Notes: a model not told the origin generated them from the sequence alone. A stretch of DNA of 64,000 bases from Proteus penneri (GCF_003144535.1 NZ_PHFJ01000009.1:153225-217224); one strand, 5' to 3'; counted from the first letter of the stretch, positions 52,533-63,097 are shown. Numbers and translations are program-made.

Positions 52533-53492
52533 ATGAGTCTTAATTTTCTGGATTTTGAACAGCCAATTGCCGAGTTAGAAGCGAAAATTGATTCGCTCAC
52601 TGCAGTTAGCCAACATGATGAAAAAATCGATATCAATATCGATGAAGAAGTCTCACGTTTAAGAGAAAAAAGCCTAGAGTTAACACGTAAGATTTTTTCA
52701 GATCTTGGTGCATGGCAAGTGGCACAACTTGCGCGTCATCCATTAAGACCTTATACACTGGATTATATTCATCGTATTTTTACTGATTTCCAAGAATTAG
52801 CGGGTGATCGTGCTTATGCTGATGATAAAGCGATTGTTGGTGGTATTGCGCGTTTAGATGGTCGTCCAGTGATGGTTATTGGACATCAAAAAGGGCGTGA
52901 AACAAAAGAAAAGATCCGCCGTAATTTTGGTATGCCTGCACCTGAAGGTTATCGCAAAGCACTGCGTTTAATGGAAATGGCGCAACGTTTCAATCTTCCT
53001 ATCATCACCTTTATTGATACTCCGGGTGCTTATCCTGGTGTTGGTGCTGAAGAACGTGGTCAATCAGAAGCAATTGCACGTAATTTACGTGAAATGTCAC
53101 GCTTTAATGTACCAATTATCTGTACGGTTATTGGTGAAGGCGGTTCTGGCGGAGCATTAGCGATTGGTGTTGGTGATAAAGTGAATATGCTGCAATACAG
53201 CACTTATTCTGTTATTTCACCAGAAGGTTGTGCGTCCATTCTTTGGAAAAGCGCAGATAAAGCACCATTAGCCGCTGAAGCGATGGGTATCACTGCAAAC
53301 CGTTTAAAAGAGCTTAAGCTAATTGATACGGTTATTCCAGAGCCTTTAGGTGGTGCGCATCGCCACTATGATGAAATTGCCGCTTCATTAAAAGCGCAAA
53401 TTCAATCTGATTTAGTAGAATTAGATGCGTTTGAATCAGAAGAACTAACAAATCGTCGTTACCAACGTTTAATGGAATACGGCTATTGCTGA
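52533..53492 (+). CDS. accA: Acetyl-CoA carboxylase carboxyltransferase subunit alpha
   Basis: With AccD, transfers the carboxyl group from biotin to acetyl-CoA in the first committed step of fatty acid synthesis. It has 319 residues, as in E. coli. Crotonase-like blocks include [58 protein letters not shown] and [40 protein letters not shown] terminator follows. Confidence 0.99.
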   Translation: MSLNFLDFEQPIAELEAKIDSLTAVSQHDEKIDINIDEEVSRLREKSLELTRKIFSDLGAWQVAQLARHPLRPYTLDYIHRIFTDFQELAGDRAYADDKAIVGGIARLDGRPVMVIGHQKGRETKEKIRRNFGMPAPEGYRKALRLMEMAQRFNLPIITFIDTPGAYPGVGAEERGQSEAIARNLREMSRFNVPIICTVIGEGGSGGALAIGVGDKVNMLQYSTYSVISPEGCASILWKSADKAPLAAEAMGITANRLKELKLIDTVIPEPLGGAHRHYDEIAASLKAQIQSDLVELDAFESEELTNRRYQRLMEYGYC

Positions 53493-53522
53493 TCTAATTA
53501 TATCCGAATCAATTCTGATGAA

Positions 53523-53551
53523 CCTCATGTTAATCACATGGGGTTTTTTTT
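53523..53551 (+). terminator. accA terminator
   Basis: CCTCATGT (53523-53530) pairs with ACATGGGG (53536-53543), including one T-G pair, and is followed by eight T. Confidence 0.88.
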
Positions 53552-53732
53552 GATTTTCTGAAAACTATCCCTATTGAGATAATTAAACCAAGTGATATTA
53601 ACAATAACATATTATATATCAGTATGTTAAGTCCATCTCAAAAACAATATTAATTCTAATTTCCACTAAAAGAATAATAAGCAATAGCTATTATTTTATA
53701 AGGTCATTTAATTCTTTAATAAGGAAAACGCG

Positions 53733-54476
53733 ATGATATCGTTTAGTGGAAAAGTAGGAATTATTACAGGCGGTAGTAGCGGGATTGGCTTAGCTTCTGC
53801 AGAAAAGTTTTTATCCTTAGGTGCATCAGTTGTTATTACTGGCAGTAATTTAGCTCGAGGGCAAAAAGCAGAAAAATACCTAAAAGAAAAAGGGTTTTCG
53901 GGTGAATTTATACAAATGGATGTGAGAAGTGAAAAAGATAACGAACAGCTTATTGATTATGTGGTAAATAAATATGGGCGGCTGGATTTTATCTTTGCTA
54001 ATGCAGGTATTTTAACTGATAACATCGCAGATAAATTAGAGTATGAAAAATGGAAAGAGGTATTAGATGTTAATCTTAATGGACTCTTTCTGATTAATCG
54101 TGCAGCAATTCAATATTGGCTAAAAAACGACTTGTCAGGTGCAATTGTTAATTGCAGTTCGATTTGCTCCTTTGTTGGTCAACACGAATTTCCTGCCTAT
54201 TGTGCGTCAAAAGGTGGGGTTAAATTACTGACACAAACACTTGCCATTGATTATGCAAACAAAGGTATTCGCGTTAATGCGGTTTGCCCAGGGTATATTG
54301 AAACACCTTTATTAGATGAACGTGAGTTCGATAAGCAAAAGTTAGCGACACTACACCCTATTGGTCGCCTTGGTACGCCAGAAGAAGTGGCTAATGTTGT
54401 GGCCTTTTTGGCTAGTGACGCAGCTTCGTTTGTCACTGGAGCCTCTTATTTAGTCGATGGTGGTTTTACTGCGTAA
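53733..54476 (+). CDS. Short-chain dehydrogenase/reductase, substrate unknown
   Basis: Classical SDR of 247 residues. The cofactor motif is TGGSSGIG at 12-19 and the NNAG-type motif is ANAG in LDFIFANAGILTDN. The catalytic set is S143 (CSSICSF), Y156 and K160 (YCASK). The C-terminus has GYIETPLLDE and the family ending FVTGASYLVDGGFTA. Absence of a clear acidic residue switch prevents a firm NAD/NADP call. It has its own ribosome site (ATAAGGA) and terminator and replaces ldcC and yaeR, which follow accA in E. coli. It resembles glucose/alcohol-type SDRs, but the substrate cannot be told. Confidence 0.9.
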   Translation: MISFSGKVGIITGGSSGIGLASAEKFLSLGASVVITGSNLARGQKAEKYLKEKGFSGEFIQMDVRSEKDNEQLIDYVVNKYGRLDFIFANAGILTDNIADKLEYEKWKEVLDVNLNGLFLINRAAIQYWLKNDLSGAIVNCSSICSFVGQHEFPAYCASKGGVKLLTQTLAIDYANKGIRVNAVCPGYIETPLLDEREFDKQKLATLHPIGRLGTPEEVANVVAFLASDAASFVTGASYLVDGGFTA

Positions 54477-54489
54477 ATCATGTTTATTT

Positions 54490-54522
54490 AAGGCAGAATG
54501 GTGTTTATTCTGCCTTATTTTC
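54490..54522 (+). terminator. Terminator of the SDR gene
   Basis: AAGGCAGAAT (54490-54499) pairs with ATTCTGCCTT (54507-54516) and is followed by ATTTT. Confidence 0.85.
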
Positions 54523-54643
54523 TGCATTAAAAATGCAACGTCTTAAATCTTACATTTATTTTTCAGGGCTACGTTGTGTTCGTGCAAAATCGGTTAGAAA
54601 AGCTTAACATAATCATCTGAATTCACTGATAAATGACGATACA

Positions 54644-55975
54644 ATGAAACAGGAATACGGTTTGCTCCTTAAAGAAATCAAACAACAAATTGATCCTTTC
54701 ACTAAAATCTTGGTGGGTTTTAGTGGCGGAGTAGATTCTACAGTTTTATTACAAGGGCTTGTACGTTTACGTGATGAATTTCAATTACCTTTAGAATTAA
54801 CGGCTATCTATATTCATCATGGATTAAATATCAAAGCAGATGATTGGCTTGCCCATTGTAAACAATGTTGTCAGCAATGGCGTGTTAATTTTATCAGTGA
54901 AAAAGTGAATGTAGATCCTAAAGAAGGCGGTCTTGAAAATGGTGCAAGAGAGGCGCGTTATCAAGCATTTCGCCGATATTTACAGCCACAGCAAGTGTTA
55001 GTGACTGCTCAGCACCAAGATGATCAAGCTGAAACTTTTTTATTAGCTTTAAAGCGAGGCAGTGGTCCTGCTGGACTTTCCTCAATGCCTGCCAAAATGA
55101 TGTTTGAGAATAGTTATTTACTTCGACCATTACTAAATATAACACGTGAGCAAATTGAATTTTATGCTACTGAACAAGAGCTAGATTGGATAGAGGACGA
55201 TAGTAATCAAGACGACAGCTATGATCGTAATTTTTTACGTTTACGAGTTATGCCATTATTAACGCAACGATGGCCCCATTTTTCGCAATCGGTGACTCGT
55301 AGTGCGGCACTGTGTGGTGAGCAAGAAGCCCTATTGGATGAGCTGTTGGAGCCAGAACTTAACGCTTTAATGGATAGCGAGCACAGTTTAGACATCAAGC
55401 AACTTGCTCTTTGTAGTGTGATAAAACGTAATGCGTTATTAAGGCGTTGGTTCGCTCAACATAATAAAGCCATGCCTTCTAGACAACAAATTTTACGATT
55501 ATGGCAAGAAGTTGCTTTAGCCAAAGCTGATGCAGAGCCTAAGTTACAATTTTATCAAGATGAAGTCAGACGTTATAAACAACGCCTTTATCTTGTACCA
55601 ATAATCGATGAGCCTATTAATAAAATTATTGAATGGCCACTTACTCAATCACTGTCTTTACCTAGTGGATTAGGGGTTTTATCACTAACAACTGCAACAG
55701 GAAAAAATACCGTCAGAGCGCCTTCAAAGGATGAAAAAGTCACCGTTCGTTTTGGTTTGACACAAGCATCTTTGCGTATTGTGGGGCGAGAGCACGCTCG
55801 ACATAGTAAAAAGATTTGGCAAGAGCTTGATGTTGCGCCTTGGCGTAGAACACGAATTCCATTAATTTATTATAATGATACGTTAATTGCAGCTATTGAC
55901 ACATTTGTTACTTTTGAGGGGAAAGCAACATCAGAACACGCTATTACTATTGAGTGGCGAAAGGCTTATGAATGA
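54644..55975 (+). CDS. tilS: tRNA(Ile)-lysidine synthetase
   Basis: ATP-dependent enzyme that converts C34 of the CAU-anticodon isoleucine tRNA to lysidine, so that it reads AUA. It has 443 residues (E. coli 432). The PP-loop is SGGVDST at 27-33, with IYIHHGLNIKADDW, GAREARYQAFRRYL, TAQHQDDQAETFLLALKRGSGPAGLSSM and WIEDDSNQDDSYDRNFLR as family blocks. A C-terminal tRNA-binding domain is present. It is followed at once by a terminator hairpin and the convergent rof. Confidence 0.96.
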   Translation: MKQEYGLLLKEIKQQIDPFTKILVGFSGGVDSTVLLQGLVRLRDEFQLPLELTAIYIHHGLNIKADDWLAHCKQCCQQWRVNFISEKVNVDPKEGGLENGAREARYQAFRRYLQPQQVLVTAQHQDDQAETFLLALKRGSGPAGLSSMPAKMMFENSYLLRPLLNITREQIEFYATEQELDWIEDDSNQDDSYDRNFLRLRVMPLLTQRWPHFSQSVTRSAALCGEQEALLDELLEPELNALMDSEHSLDIKQLALCSVIKRNALLRRWFAQHNKAMPSRQQILRLWQEVALAKADAEPKLQFYQDEVRRYKQRLYLVPIIDEPINKIIEWPLTQSLSLPSGLGVLSLTTATGKNTVRAPSKDEKVTVRFGLTQASLRIVGREHARHSKKIWQELDVAPWRRTRIPLIYYNDTLIAAIDTFVTFEGKATSEHAITIEWRKAYE

Positions 55976-56000
55976 ACAACCGCCTGTTGGCGGTTGTTCT
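55974..56000 (+). terminator. tilS terminator
   Basis: GAACAACCGCC (55974-55984) pairs perfectly with GGCGGTTGTTC (55989-55999) around TGTT. The stem starts inside the tilS stop codon. The T-tail is short. Confidence 0.8.
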
Positions 56001-56008
56001 TTATTCGG

Positions 56009-56269
56009 TTATTCCGATTTGATAATGATTGTCCCAAGTTCGGGATTAGAAAAACTGGCAATAACATCCAGTCGTAAATCTTTAGAGCCTTCAGATGTTT
56101 TGACTTTTAGGTATTCAACTTTTTTGCTTAAGAAAAGATCATCAGCAATGCCTTCAATAAGCTCACCATCATGTAATTCAATATGGAGTGCTAAACCACG
56201 CTGGCATGCTAACTCCAGATACTCATAATCATCACAGTTAATTGGTTGATATTCTGTATTTGTTGACAT
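56009..56269 (-). CDS. rof: Rho-binding antiterminator (Rof/YaeO)
   Basis: Small protein that binds termination factor Rho and blocks its RNA-binding site. It has 86 residues (E. coli 84). The N-terminal YQPINCDDYEYLELACQRGLALHIELHDGE and C-terminal DLRLDVIASFSNPELGTIII match the family. The ATG has a GAGGGA ribosome site. E. coli yaeP, normally just upstream and overlapping, was not found. The leader contains two small hairpins (GGCGG/CCGCC and CCAC/GTGG). Confidence 0.93.
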   Translation of the reverse strand: MSTNTEYQPINCDDYEYLELACQRGLALHIELHDGELIEGIADDLFLSKKVEYLKVKTSEGSKDLRLDVIASFSNPELGTIIIKSE

Positions 56270-56532
56270 ATTCCCTCACCACTCTTTCGTGGCGGTGTTG
56301 CCGCCAGTGAATAATTCAGAATAAAATCATTATGCTGTTATTCGATGTGAGCACAATAGTTATTATAATAATTTTCTGAAATAGTGCTTTATTCGAAGCG
56401 ATTTGAGAAATAATTAACATTATGGGTGATTTATCTTAAAGCTTGTTTTATTGCCCCTTTTTATCTTAAAAAATGTTAGAATTATATTGAAAATGATTTA
56501 TTAAAAAGTACCCAGAATGTAGGGAGTTGATG

Positions 56533-57210
56533 ATGGGGAAAAAATTTTTATTTGCAGCCGTTGCTGCTGGGTTATTTGTACTGTCAGGTTGTCAAAATAA
56601 TATTGGCTTGTCACTTGATGGAAAAATTGTAGACCAAACTTACAACAGTATTCTGCCTTGTGCCGATTGCTCTGGTATCGACACAACAATTCTTGTTAAT
56701 CAAGATGGCTCTTATGTTATGGAGCAAAGCTATCAAGGTTTACCTGATGAGAAACGTAGTTTCTTTGAATCGGGAACATGGGTATTAGGTAAAGATAAGC
56801 TGACGTTGACTAATAGCTATGGTGAGAAAAGCTATTATTTACCTCGCGAAGATAAATTAGTTATGCTTGATATTGATGGCAACGTTATTAATTCAGAGCT
56901 AAATTATACCTTAGCTAAAGTTCAGCCTAAACAGCTTGCAGGTGAATATACCTATTTTGCCGATGCAGGTACGTTTAAAGATTGTCAATCAGGGCGCGTT
57001 TACGCAGCCAGTGGCATTGAATTGGAAAAAGGTTATTTCTCAACCGGTGTTGAGGGTGGAACACCTGTTTACCTCGAAGTTAATGGTTATTACAGTATTC
57101 GACCTTCGATGGAAGATGGCCAATTTGATCGAGCACTAGTGGTTACAGACGAGAAGCCTCGGTTTAATCGCCATGGCTCTTGTGGAAATCACAGCAGCGG
57201 CAGAAGTTAA
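56533..57210 (+). CDS. nlpE: Outer-membrane lipoprotein NlpE (copper homeostasis/Cpx sensor)
   Basis: Lipoprotein that activates the Cpx envelope stress system on surface contact and lipoprotein-trafficking stress. Start chosen at 56533 with AGGGAG six bases upstream; an ATG at 56530 is also possible. The lipobox is LSGC with C20 from this start. The N-domain holds LPCADCSGIDTT with the family CxxC. The C-domain has FKDCQSGRVYA and a final GSCGNH, so the second cysteine pair that senses disulfide state is kept. At 225 residues it is slightly shorter than in E. coli (236). Confidence 0.93.
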   Translation: MGKKFLFAAVAAGLFVLSGCQNNIGLSLDGKIVDQTYNSILPCADCSGIDTTILVNQDGSYVMEQSYQGLPDEKRSFFESGTWVLGKDKLTLTNSYGEKSYYLPREDKLVMLDIDGNVINSELNYTLAKVQPKQLAGEYTYFADAGTFKDCQSGRVYAASGIELEKGYFSTGVEGGTPVYLEVNGYYSIRPSMEDGQFDRALVVTDEKPRFNRHGSCGNHSSGRS

Positions 57211-57228
57211 ATTTTTATTTTTCTAAAC

Positions 57229-57256
57229 AAAAACCCGCATCAGCGGGTTTTTTTTA
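57229..57256. terminator. Bidirectional terminator between nlpE and proS
   Basis: AAAAACCCGC (57229-57238) pairs with GCGGGTTTTT (57243-57252) around ATCA, with A-runs before and T-runs after. It lies between convergent genes. Confidence 0.88.
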
Positions 57257-57288
57257 TTAATCAAGCTATTCAATAAAGGGCTTGATAA

Positions 57289-59004
57289 TTAAGCGAGTTG
57301 CTCTTTGATAAAAGCAACGACATCGTCAACATTGACGAGTGATTTATCATCACTACGACGTGCTTTATATTCGATTTGGTTGTTGTCTAAGTTACGATCA
57401 CCAATTACGATCGTGTGTGGAATACCGATAAGCTCCATATCAGCAAACATGACACCTGGACGTTCTTTACGATCATCAAATAGAACATCAATACCTTGAG
57501 CGCGTAATTCGTCATAAAGTCTGTCAGCAACTTCTTTAACACGATAAGAACGATGCATATTCATTGGTAAAATAGCAACTTGGAATGGTGCAATCGCATC
57601 TGGCCAAATAATACCGCGTGCATCATGATTTTGTTCAATAGCTGCAGCAACGATACGAGTTATACCAATACCATAACAACCCATAGTAACGATTTGATTA
57701 TGGCCTTCTTCGTTTTGTACGGTTGCTTTTAATGCTTCTGAGTATTTTGTGCCAAGTTGGAAGATATGACCAACTTCAATACCACGTTTGATTAGCAACG
57801 TTCCTTTGCCGTCTGGGCTTTGATCACCTTCAACAACGTTACGGATGTCAGCAATTTCAGCAACAGGCAGGTCGCGCTCCCAATTGATACCAAAATAATG
57901 TTTACCATCAACGTTTGCACCTGCGCTGAAATCACTCATTACAGAGACAGAACGATCCATAATAACGGGTAGTGGTAGATTAACAGGGCCTAGTGAACCA
58001 GGGCCTGCGTTTACAGCTTGGCGTATTTCGGCTTCAGTAGCGAAAGTTAAAGGTGATGCAACGATAGCGCATTTTTCTGCTTTAACTTCATTAAGCTCGT
58101 GATCGCCACGGACTAATAATGCAACTAATGGGTGACCACTTTCTTTTGTACCATGAACAATCAGTGTCTTAACTGTTTTTTCAATTGGTAGATTGAACTG
58201 TTCGACTAATTCAGCAATTGTTTTAGCGTTGGGTGTATCCACTAAACGTAATTCTTCAGTTGCAGCTGTTCGTGGTGTCGCAGGCATGACTGCTTCTGCT
58301 AATTCGATATTGGCTGCATAGTCAGAGCCAGTCGAGAAGACAATATCATCTTCACCGCTGTCTGCTAAAACTTGGAATTCATGAGAGGCATTGCCACCGA
58401 TCGAGCCAGTATCTGCAAGTACTGGACGGAAATCTAAACCAATACGTGAGAAAATTTTGCTGTAAGCCTCGTACATTCTGTCGTAAGTCTCTTGTAAAGA
58501 CTCTTGAGAGATATGGAATGAGTAAGCATCTTTCATGATAAATTCACGAGAACGCATAACACCAAAACGAGGGCGTACTTCATCACGGAATTTAGTTTGA
58601 ATTTGATATAAGTTCAGTGGAAGTTGTTTGTAAGAGGTAATTTCATTACGAACAATATCTGTAACGACTTCTTCATGAGTCGGGCCTAAAACAAATGGGC
58701 GCTCGCCTCTGTCTGAAAAACGCAGTAATTCAGGGCCATACTGTTCCCAGCGACCACTTTCTAGCCATAAGTCAGCGGGTTGAACAACGGGCATTGAAAT
58801 CTCAAGTGATCCAGCGTTGTCCATCTCTTCACGAACAATTTTTTCAATTTTTCTTAGAACACGAACCCCTGTCGGCATCCAATCATAAAGACCAGATGCG
58901 AGTTTACGGATCATGCCTGCGCGAAGCATAAGTTGGTGGCTGACAATTTCTGCATCAGCAGGTGTCTCTTTTAAAGTAGAGAGCAAATAGTGGCTAGTAC
59001 GCAT
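57289..59004 (-). CDS. proS: Prolyl-tRNA synthetase
   Basis: Class II aminoacyl-tRNA synthetase of the bacterial type with an editing insertion. It has 571 residues (E. coli 572). Motif 2 region is [26 protein letters not shown]; the editing (INS) domain lies at about 225-405; motif 3 is in [20 protein letters not shown]. The C-terminal anticodon-binding domain starts near [11 protein letters not shown]. It is in the usual place between nlpE and trmO. Confidence 0.98.
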   Translation of the reverse strand: MRTSHYLLSTLKETPADAEIVSHQLMLRAGMIRKLASGLYDWMPTGVRVLRKIEKIVREEMDNAGSLEISMPVVQPADLWLESGRWEQYGPELLRFSDRGERPFVLGPTHEEVVTDIVRNEITSYKQLPLNLYQIQTKFRDEVRPRFGVMRSREFIMKDAYSFHISQESLQETYDRMYEAYSKIFSRIGLDFRPVLADTGSIGGNASHEFQVLADSGEDDIVFSTGSDYAANIELAEAVMPATPRTAATEELRLVDTPNAKTIAELVEQFNLPIEKTVKTLIVHGTKESGHPLVALLVRGDHELNEVKAEKCAIVASPLTFATEAEIRQAVNAGPGSLGPVNLPLPVIMDRSVSVMSDFSAGANVDGKHYFGINWERDLPVAEIADIRNVVEGDQSPDGKGTLLIKRGIEVGHIFQLGTKYSEALKATVQNEEGHNQIVTMGCYGIGITRIVAAAIEQNHDARGIIWPDAIAPFQVAILPMNMHRSYRVKEVADRLYDELRAQGIDVLFDDRKERPGVMFADMELIGIPHTIVIGDRNLDNNQIEYKARRSDDKSLVNVDDVVAFIKEQLA

Positions 59005-59211
59005 TATTAGGTTCCATTAGAACAAAAATACTTAGGCTGACTGTCACGCCAGTCTACATCAATATAATTAGAAAAGGACTTTAGTCTACCAGTGACTTAG
59101 GTCTGCCAAAAGGGGCAAAGCATTTTTTTCAATCTGATTTGTCTAAAGACATGCGAATGACTCTCAGATTAGATTATTCATGATAGCAATATCAATGAAG
59201 ATAATAGCAAG

Positions 59212-59919
59212 TTATCGCGGTTCTATACTAAGAACAAGTGTCTGTTGTTCATTCACTTGCCAGCGAATATTAAATTCGAGTAAGTGTACCGCATAGATCC
59301 TATCACTTTGCTCATTTTTTTTATAAGCAGGGCGAGGATCTTGTTGTAATACTTGAGTAATAAAACGAGAAAGATGAGGATATTCGTTCGCATAATGTTG
59401 CAGTTGTTCTAATGCAACCTGCGAAAAGAAAACAGGCATTTCATTATCTGGTGCTTCTTGTGCAAATCCTGCAATTGCATTTGGGCGAGATTCTGCAAAG
59501 GGTAAATAAGGCTTAATATCAAGAATAGGCGTGCCATCAACTAAATCGAGGCTACCTAGTTCTAAAATAACAGATTGATTCTCGGTATTTACTTTTTTCA
59601 ATTCAACCAATGACATACCAATTGGGTTGGGACGAAAGGTTGAGCGAGTTGCAAATACACCAACTTTGGCGTTACCGCCTAATCTAGGGGGGCGAACGAG
59701 TGGATGCCAACCATGTTGTGCTGTTTGATGAAAAACAAAGATCAACCAAAGGTGGCTAAATTGCTCTAAACCTCTAACTGTATCAGGGTGATTATAAGGT
59801 GTATGTAGAATAAGTTGCCCGCCGCCATCCTGGATTAATCCAGGTTGGCGTGGAACGGCAAATTTTTCTTTATAAGGGCTCGAAATATACCCTATAGGAT
59901 TCATTTGGTAGGTGTTCAT
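59212..59919 (-). CDS. trmO: tRNA-Thr (t6A37) N6-methyltransferase TrmO
   Basis: Methylates t6A at position 37 of tRNA-Thr using S-adenosylmethionine; single beta-barrel TrmO/TsaA fold. It has 235 residues, as in E. coli. Family blocks are PIGYISSPYKEKFAVPRQPGL, FSHLWLIFVFHQT, FATRSTFRPNPIGMSLVEL and DLVDGTPILDIKPYLP. It overlaps the rcsF stop by 4 bases (ATGA). Confidence 0.96.
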   Translation of the reverse strand: MNTYQMNPIGYISSPYKEKFAVPRQPGLIQDGGGQLILHTPYNHPDTVRGLEQFSHLWLIFVFHQTAQHGWHPLVRPPRLGGNAKVGVFATRSTFRPNPIGMSLVELKKVNTENQSVILELGSLDLVDGTPILDIKPYLPFAESRPNAIAGFAQEAPDNEMPVFFSQVALEQLQHYANEYPHLSRFITQVLQQDPRPAYKKNEQSDRIYAVHLLEFNIRWQVNEQQTLVLSIEPR

Positions 59920-60326
59920 TTAGTAATAAGTAGTGCAGTGCCTTCACAAATAGCAGATTGGTAGCAACCTAAGCCTGTGACAATTTGGCATTCATGTAAC
60001 AAAACGGCATTTGCATTTTTGTAGGCTGCTTTTGTTGCCATTCTTTTTTTAGCAATAGGCAAACTTGCTGGTGGATCTTGTAATGTTTGGCGACAAGACT
60101 CACCGGCGACAATACCGAGATCTTTAAATGGAGCGCCTAAAAGATCTTCTGTTTTTTCAACGATACGCACTGAAGGTAAAGTTTGTGATTTAGGTTTTTG
60201 TGGTTGCCCAGGTTTATTTAAACGCATATCCGTAAATTTAGACTGATCAACATCAGATGAATTCTGCATTGAACAACCTGTCATAAACAGCGCCATGATG
60301 CCAAGAAGTAGCAAGCGCATGTGCAT
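59916..60326 (-). CDS. rcsF: Outer-membrane lipoprotein RcsF (Rcs stress sensor)
   Basis: Senses outer-membrane and peptidoglycan stress and signals through IgaA to the Rcs phosphorelay. It has 136 residues (E. coli 134). The lipobox is MTGC with C18. A proline- and lysine-rich linker (PGQPQKPKSQTLP) follows, then the signalling domain with four cysteines (GESC, LLHEC, LGC, SAIC) matching the two nonconsecutive disulfides known in E. coli. The ATG at 60326 has AGAGGA nine bases upstream; a second ATG two codons on is less likely. Confidence 0.95.
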   Translation of the reverse strand: MHMRLLLLGIMALFMTGCSMQNSSDVDQSKFTDMRLNKPGQPQKPKSQTLPSVRIVEKTEDLLGAPFKDLGIVAGESCRQTLQDPPASLPIAKKRMATKAAYKNANAVLLHECQIVTGLGCYQSAICEGTALLITK

Positions 60327-60405
60327 GGGTAATATCCTCTTTATTATTGTCTATACAAAAATTAAACGGCTATAATTTAATGCAAATTAGCCAAGTAAAA
60401 AAGAG

Positions 60406-60429
60406 AAAGGCGAACAAATGTCCGCCTTT
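60406..60429 (-). terminator. metQ terminator
   Basis: AAAGGCG and CGCCTTT (60406-60412 with 60423-60429) form a stem with an inner ACA/TGT pairing. On the minus strand it runs into a T-rich tail, 28 bases after the metQ stop. Confidence 0.82.
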
Positions 60430-60456
60430 TTTATAATTAAGTTAAATATTGACGTA

Positions 60457-61272
60457 TTACCAGCCTTTTACTGCACCGCCGTTAAAGATTTTATTTGCAG
60501 CACTATCCACTTCATCTGTTTGATAAGCTTGAATAAATTTCTTCACATTCTCACTGTCTTTATTATCTTCGCGTGCAACAATGATATTTACATATGGAGA
60601 GTCTTTATCTTCAACGAAAATACCGTCTTTAGCTGGTGTTAAATTGACTTGGCTTGCATAAGTAGTGTTAATTACTGCTAAGTAGATTTTTTGATCATCT
60701 AATGAGCGAGGTAATTGCGGTGCTTCTAATTCAACTAATTGTAATTTTTTAGGGTTTTCAATAATATCAAGCTTAGTAGGTAATAGACCTACGCCATCTT
60801 TTAATTTAATTAACCCAACTTTTTCTAATAACAGCAGTGAGCGACCTAAGTTTGTTGGATCATTAGGAATAGCCACTTGTGCTTCATCAGGTAAATCGGC
60901 TAAATCAGTAATCTTTTTAGAATAACCCGCGATAGGATAAATAAATGTATTTCCTACAGCTGTTATTTTGTAATTGCGATCTTTAATTTGTTGGTCTAAA
61001 TAAGGTTTATGTTGGAACGCATTAATGTCGATATCACCACGACTTAATGATTCATTAGGCATGACGAAGTCATTGAAAGTAACGAGTTCTACATCAAGAC
61101 CATATTTATCTTTAGCAACTTGTTTTGCTACTTCTGCAACTTGTTGCTCAGAGCCAGAAATAACACCAACACGAATATGGTTTGGATCTTTTTCTTTTTC
61201 ACCACAACCAGCTAATGCTAATGCGCCAATTAAAGCACTTACGACTGCGAGCGATTTAAATTTCAATGACAT
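60457..61272 (-). CDS. metQ: D,L-methionine-binding lipoprotein MetQ
   Basis: Substrate-binding lipoprotein of the MetNIQ importer. It has 271 residues, as in E. coli. The lipobox is LAGC with C23. The NlpA-family body starts DPNHIRVGVISGSEQQVAEVAKQVAKDKYGLDVELVTFNDF, and NAFQHKPYLDQQ and AIPNDPTNLGRSLLLLE are diagnostic. It is last in metN-metI-metQ, 66 bases after metI. Confidence 0.97.
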   Translation of the reverse strand: MSLKFKSLAVVSALIGALALAGCGEKEKDPNHIRVGVISGSEQQVAEVAKQVAKDKYGLDVELVTFNDFVMPNESLSRGDIDINAFQHKPYLDQQIKDRNYKITAVGNTFIYPIAGYSKKITDLADLPDEAQVAIPNDPTNLGRSLLLLEKVGLIKLKDGVGLLPTKLDIIENPKKLQLVELEAPQLPRSLDDQKIYLAVINTTYASQVNLTPAKDGIFVEDKDSPYVNIIVAREDNKDSENVKKFIQAYQTDEVDSAANKIFNGGAVKGW

Positions 61273-61338
61273 ACATTTACCCTTATTTGATCCGTTAATT
61301 AAAAGGTTTCGATTTAATAATTAAAACCTTCAATCTAA

Positions 61339-61992
61339 TTATTTATGTGTTGTCAGCTTTACTAAGCGATCGCCGAAAAACTGAATGATAAAAACAAGAA
61401 TAACGAGTAGAACAATGACAATATTCATTACCATTGCATTATAGCCAACATAACCATATTGATAGCCAATTTGACCTAAACCACCTGCACCAACAGCTCC
61501 CCCCATTGCTGAGTAACCCACTAATGTAATTAGTGTAATAGTTGCAGCATTAATCAAGCCTGGTAAAGATTCTGGTAATAAAACTTTCTTAATGATTTGC
61601 ATTGGTGTTGCACCCATAGAACGAGATGCTTCAATTAATCCTTGTGGGATTTCCAATAGCGTATTTTCGACCATGCGAGCAATAAAAGGTGCAGCAGCGA
61701 CAGTTAATGGCACGATAGCCGCTTGCAAGCCAATAGATGTTCCTACAACCAAGCGAGTAAAAGGGATCATCCATACAAGTAAGATAATAAAAGGGATAGC
61801 CCTAAAAATATTCACAAGTGCTGAGATCACACGATAGGCAGGTGGATTTGCCATAATTTGTTCAGGACGAGTGACATAAAGTAAAACACCAAGTGGTAGC
61901 CCGATGATAAAACCAAAGAAGCCTGAAACGAAGGTCATGACTAAGGTTTCCCAGATCCCACTAATTAATAAATAAATCATTCCTTCAGACAT
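61339..61992 (-). CDS. metI: D,L-methionine ABC transporter permease MetI
   Basis: Inner-membrane permease of the MetNIQ importer with five hydrophobic segments in 217 residues (E. coli 217). The coupling-helix EAA loop that docks onto MetN is [35 protein letters not shown]. It overlaps the end of metN by 8 bases, so translation is coupled. Confidence 0.97.
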   Translation of the reverse strand: MSEGMIYLLISGIWETLVMTFVSGFFGFIIGLPLGVLLYVTRPEQIMANPPAYRVISALVNIFRAIPFIILLVWMIPFTRLVVGTSIGLQAAIVPLTVAAAPFIARMVENTLLEIPQGLIEASRSMGATPMQIIKKVLLPESLPGLINAATITLITLVGYSAMGGAVGAGGLGQIGYQYGYVGYNAMVMNIVIVLLVILVFIIQFFGDRLVKLTTHK

Positions 61993-63016
61993 AACCGAGA
62001 ACCTCTACTTTCACATGATGCTCTTCTAAAAACGCAATCGACTTTTCAGTATTACCATTCTTACCATGTAGCTCAGCTAACATCACACCAAACTTAACAC
62101 CGCCAGCATAGTCCATTTGTGAACTTAAAATATTAATATCTGCGTCAAAACGACGAGCAACAATGGACATTAATGGCGCATCAACTGATTGACCGTTAAA
62201 TTCAAGTTTTAATAATGGGAATAACCCTTCCTCCCACTCTGGTTTCATACGTTCTTTGTAATCTTCAGGAATATCCAATTGCAGTGTTGATTGGATAAAA
62301 GCCTGAGAAACAGGTGTCTTGGGATGAGAGAAAACGGCACTCACTGCATCACTTTCAACTAATTCACCACCACTTATGACTGCAACCTGATCACAAATAC
62401 GTTTTACAACGTCCATTTCATGAGTGATTAATAAAATGGTGAGGCCTAAACGACGGTTAATATCTTTTAGTAATTCTAAAATAGAACGTGTTGTTGCTGG
62501 ATCAAGGGCGCTAGTTGCTTCATCACACAATAAAACGTTTGGTGAATTTGCTAATGCGCGTGCAATTGCAACACGTTGCTTTTGCCCACCAGATAAATTT
62601 GCTGGATAATACTCTTTCTTATCTGACAAACCGACTAATTCAAGTAAATCATTAACACGCTTATTAATTTCAGTACGTGGTGTATTATCAAGTTCTAATG
62701 GTAGAGCCACATTATCAAATACTGTACGAGAAGACAGTAAGTTGAAATGTTGGAAAATCATACCAATGCCACGACGTGCTTTTGTTAATTCTTTATCAGA
62801 TAACTTAGTGAGATCACGACCATCAACAAGCACTTCACCTGAAGTTGGTTTTTCTAACATGTTCACACAACGTATTAATGTACTTTTACCCGCTCCTGAC
62901 GATCCGATAACACCAAAAATCTGCCCTTGTGGTACATGCAGGTTAATGTTTGATAGCGCTTGTATTGAACGCTCTCCCTGCTTAAACACTTTGTTTATAT
63001 TCGTCAGTTTAATCAT
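61985..63016 (-). CDS. metN: D,L-methionine ABC transporter ATPase MetN
   Basis: ATP-binding subunit of the methionine importer. It has 343 residues, as in E. coli. Walker A is GSSGAGKST at 38-46, the signature is [16 protein letters not shown] near 140, Walker B is [12 protein letters not shown]. The C-terminal NIL (C2) domain, from about 265, binds methionine and shuts off transport when it is abundant (trans-inhibition). Three MetJ boxes overlap its promoter. Confidence 0.98.
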   Translation of the reverse strand: MIKLTNINKVFKQGERSIQALSNINLHVPQGQIFGVIGSSGAGKSTLIRCVNMLEKPTSGEVLVDGRDLTKLSDKELTKARRGIGMIFQHFNLLSSRTVFDNVALPLELDNTPRTEINKRVNDLLELVGLSDKKEYYPANLSGGQKQRVAIARALANSPNVLLCDEATSALDPATTRSILELLKDINRRLGLTILLITHEMDVVKRICDQVAVISGGELVESDAVSAVFSHPKTPVSQAFIQSTLQLDIPEDYKERMKPEWEEGLFPLLKLEFNGQSVDAPLMSIVARRFDADINILSSQMDYAGGVKFGVMLAELHGKNGNTEKSIAFLEEHHVKVEVLGYV

Positions 63017-63073
63017 GTTTTTCTTTATATAAGTAGATATGGGACATAAAGACTATTCTGCCCGAGTTAAAAT

Positions 63074-63097
63074 AGATGTTAAGGCGTCTAGACGTCC
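63074..63097 (-). promoter_or_regulatory. Tandem MetJ boxes of metNIQ
   Basis: Three adjacent 8-bp boxes: AGATGTTA (63074-63081), AGGCGTCT (63082-63089) and AGACGTCC (63090-63097). They match the MetJ consensus AGACGTCT at 5, 7 and 7 positions. They fill the spacer and -10 of the metN promoter, so repression by MetJ with S-adenosylmethionine is expected. Confidence 0.88.

Noticed and set aside
56270..56532. yaeP, expected upstream of rof
   Set aside because: No matching reading frame was found on the minus strand; only leader hairpins and A+T-rich DNA are present.
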